From Kitasatospora phosalacinea (GTDB lineage Bacteria; Actinomycetota; Actinomycetes; Streptomycetales; Streptomycetaceae), in contig NZ_JNWZ01000051.1 of the NCBI RefSeq assembly GCF_000716545.1, positions 1 to 47,365 of the forward strand: DNA of 47,365 bases, given 5' to 3'. Within the stretch, counting starts at the first letter, position 1; every line of letters begins with the position of its first letter. A program made the position numbers and the translations under genes. Positions 46,364 to 47,365 of the stretch are shown in pieces. A model generated the notes under the pieces. That model did not search any database and was not told the DNA's origin. It worked only from the letters and a program-made list of their open reading frames with translations.

Positions 46364-46837
46364 TCAGACCCTGTTCTCCGCCTGGAACATCCAGCTCTGC
46401 TTCTCCAGTTCGGCCGTCAGTCCGATGAGGAGGTCCTGGCTCACGGCGTCCGCCGGACCGGTCTCCTCGATCCGCTCCCGCACCCTTCCGATGACCTCGG
46501 AGAGCGCCCGCACCAAGGCGTCGACGGCGTCGCCGTCCTTCGTCCAGCCCGGCGGGAGGGCAGGCACGCCGCTGGTGCCCGCGACGGTGACCGCCCGTCC
46601 GTCCGGACTCACTCCCAGCGCGGCCGCGCGTTCGGCCACGGTGTCCGCGTAGTCGCGTGCGACCGCGGCAACCTCGTCGAGCTGGGCGTGGACCGAGCGA
46701 AAGCGCGGGCCGTACAGGTTCCAGTGCGCCTGCTTGGCCATCAGGGACAGGTCGAGCAGGTCGACCAGGGTCGCCTGGAGAGCGGCGCCCGCGGTTTCGC
46801 GGTCGCTCTCCGGCAGCGGGCTGTTGATGATCGTCAT
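46364..46837 (-). CDS. dps: Dps-family DNA-protection ferritin
   Basis: A 157-residue ferritin-like protein that forms a dodecamer, oxidises Fe(II) with peroxide, stores iron and can coat DNA. The ferroxidase motif is present: H38 in AKQAHWNLYGPRF, H50 and D54 in SVHAQLDEVA, with the partner acidic residue in TVAERAAALG. The start is ATG 46837 (MTIINSPLPESDRETAG) with GGAGG about twelve bases upstream; a longer reading from ATG 46870 is possible. It converges on the ECF sigma gene and lies downstream of a LuxR-type gene on the same strand, suggesting a stress-response setting. Confidence 0.92.
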   Translation of the reverse strand: MTIINSPLPESDRETAGAALQATLVDLLDLSLMAKQAHWNLYGPRFRSVHAQLDEVAAVARDYADTVAERAAALGVSPDGRAVTVAGTSGVPALPPGWTKDGDAVDALVRALSEVIGRVRERIEETGPADAVSQDLLIGLTAELEKQSWMFQAENRV

Positions 46838-47136
46838 GGGTCCGCGGACCTCCGGGAGTGTCGTCGGCATCCCGGTGAGGAAGCCGACAGGTTGCCGTCT
46901 GGATGGGCACGGCCGTCGCAGGCACCCGCCTGGACCGCCGATGACCTCGACGCTGCATACGGCCGCGGCCCCCGGGGGGTTCAGCTCCTCCGGCACGCGG
47001 CCGTGCGGCACCGGTCACGGGACCGGCCCCGTTCTCCGGTAGCGGCCCGCGTCCGGGTCGGGTGGGGCAGTCGACGGCGGAGAGGAGGTCGGCGGCGGTG
47101 GCCGCGGGGGCGGGGAGGTCCGGGCGAAGAGGGCCG
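46838..47136. other. Region between LuxR-type gene and dps
   Basis: No gene is supported in these 299 bp. It must hold the dps promoter and leader on the minus strand. I could not find a convincing SigB-like or vegetative hexamer pair. Confidence 0.4.
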
Positions 47137-47365
47137 TCACCCGCCGCCCGGCGAACCGGCCGCGACCAGGCCGGACTCGTAGGCGGCGATGACGGCCTGG
47201 GCCCGGTCGCGGACGTCGAGCTTGGCGAAGAGGGCGGTGATGTGGTTCTTGACGGTGGAGCGGCTGAGGTCGAGGGCGGCGGCGATGGCGTCGTTGTCGA
47301 GGCCGGTGGCGATCAGGCGCCAGACCTCGGTCTCGCGCGGGGTGAGGTCGGCGGGGGCCGGGCGC
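47137..47365 (-). CDS. LuxR-family response regulator, 5'-truncated by window edge
   Basis: The visible 75 codons encode the C-terminal LuxR/NarL helix-turn-helix: LTPRETEVWRLIATGLDNDAIAAALD..., with recognition helix STVKNHITALFAKLDVRDRAQAVIAAYESGL, then a Gly-rich end. This is the output domain of a two-component response regulator; its receiver domain and presumably the histidine kinase lie to the right of the window. The stop is TGA at 47139-47137. Confidence 0.9.
   Translation of the reverse strand, partial: RPAPADLTPRETEVWRLIATGLDNDAIAAALDLSRSTVKNHITALFAKLDVRDRAQAVIAAYESGLVAAGSPGGG

Overview
The window is high-GC actinobacterial DNA. Third codon positions are almost all G or C, GTG starts are common, and many genes have a TAnnnT hexamer 6-8 nt before the start codon instead of a Shine-Dalgarno sequence. 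Gene content and order (ctaD-ctaC, carbohydrate kinase, erpA, nadA, pspA, cobalamin genes, pepA, lpdA, sucB, lipB, lipA, DUF4191, RDD, glnA) are those of the conserved Streptomycetaceae chromosome core, recalled from memory as the SCO2150-SCO2198 stretch of Streptomyces coelicolor. The organism is most likely Streptomyces, Kitasatospora or a close relative; I cannot name the genus from the sequence alone.

Layout. 1-2.1 kb: terminal oxidase genes ctaC-ctaD on the minus strand (ctaD runs off the left edge). 2.4-13 kb: a cysteine desulfurase fused to a TusA domain, a PfkB-type sugar/nucleoside kinase, a lipoprotein, the Fe-S carrier ErpA, an acetyltransferase, a PLP decarboxylase with an Lrp regulator, an NADPH oxidoreductase, quinolinate synthase NadA, and the envelope-stress pair PspA-PspAA. 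13.3-17.8 kb: a DUF3043 membrane protein coupled to a methyltransferase that seems to start at CTG, then cobU-cobT-cobS of late cobalamin assembly. 18-27 kb: leucyl aminopeptidase, lpdA-sucB (E3 and E2 of 2-oxoacid dehydrogenases), a DUF4240 protein, a GNAT enzyme, a TIGR01777 epimerase and an FAD oxidoreductase. 27-33 kb: an NsdA-like regulator divergent from a probable 3-hydroxybutyrate module (dehydrogenase, MHS-type symporter, GAF-PucR regulator). 33.2-38.6 kb: lipB, lipA, a 50-residue protein, DUF4191, RDD and glnA with a complete GlnR box. 38.7-47.4 kb looks more accessory: a serine hydrolase divergent from an AfsR/SARP-type regulator, two alpha/beta hydrolases, an ECF sigma factor, a Dps ferritin and the end of a LuxR regulator.

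How the genes fit together. Several products share sulfur, Fe-S and lipoyl chemistry: the desulfurase-TusA fusion and ErpA could supply sulfur and clusters to NadA and LipA, LipB and LipA lipoylate SucB, and LpdA reoxidises it. This link is inference from proximity and known biochemistry. No tRNA, rRNA, IS element, integrase, att site, origin or CRISPR array was seen.

The most interesting unexplained signals are regulatory: tandem hyphenated palindromes 21 bp apart upstream of lpdA, a palindrome on a nadA promoter, repeated elements upstream of the 3-hydroxybutyrate genes, palindromes between lipB and lipA, phased GGGGCCG repeats before the 50-residue gene, and a CACGTACGTG palindrome before the SARP gene. 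I found no clear new multi-gene defence or mobile system.
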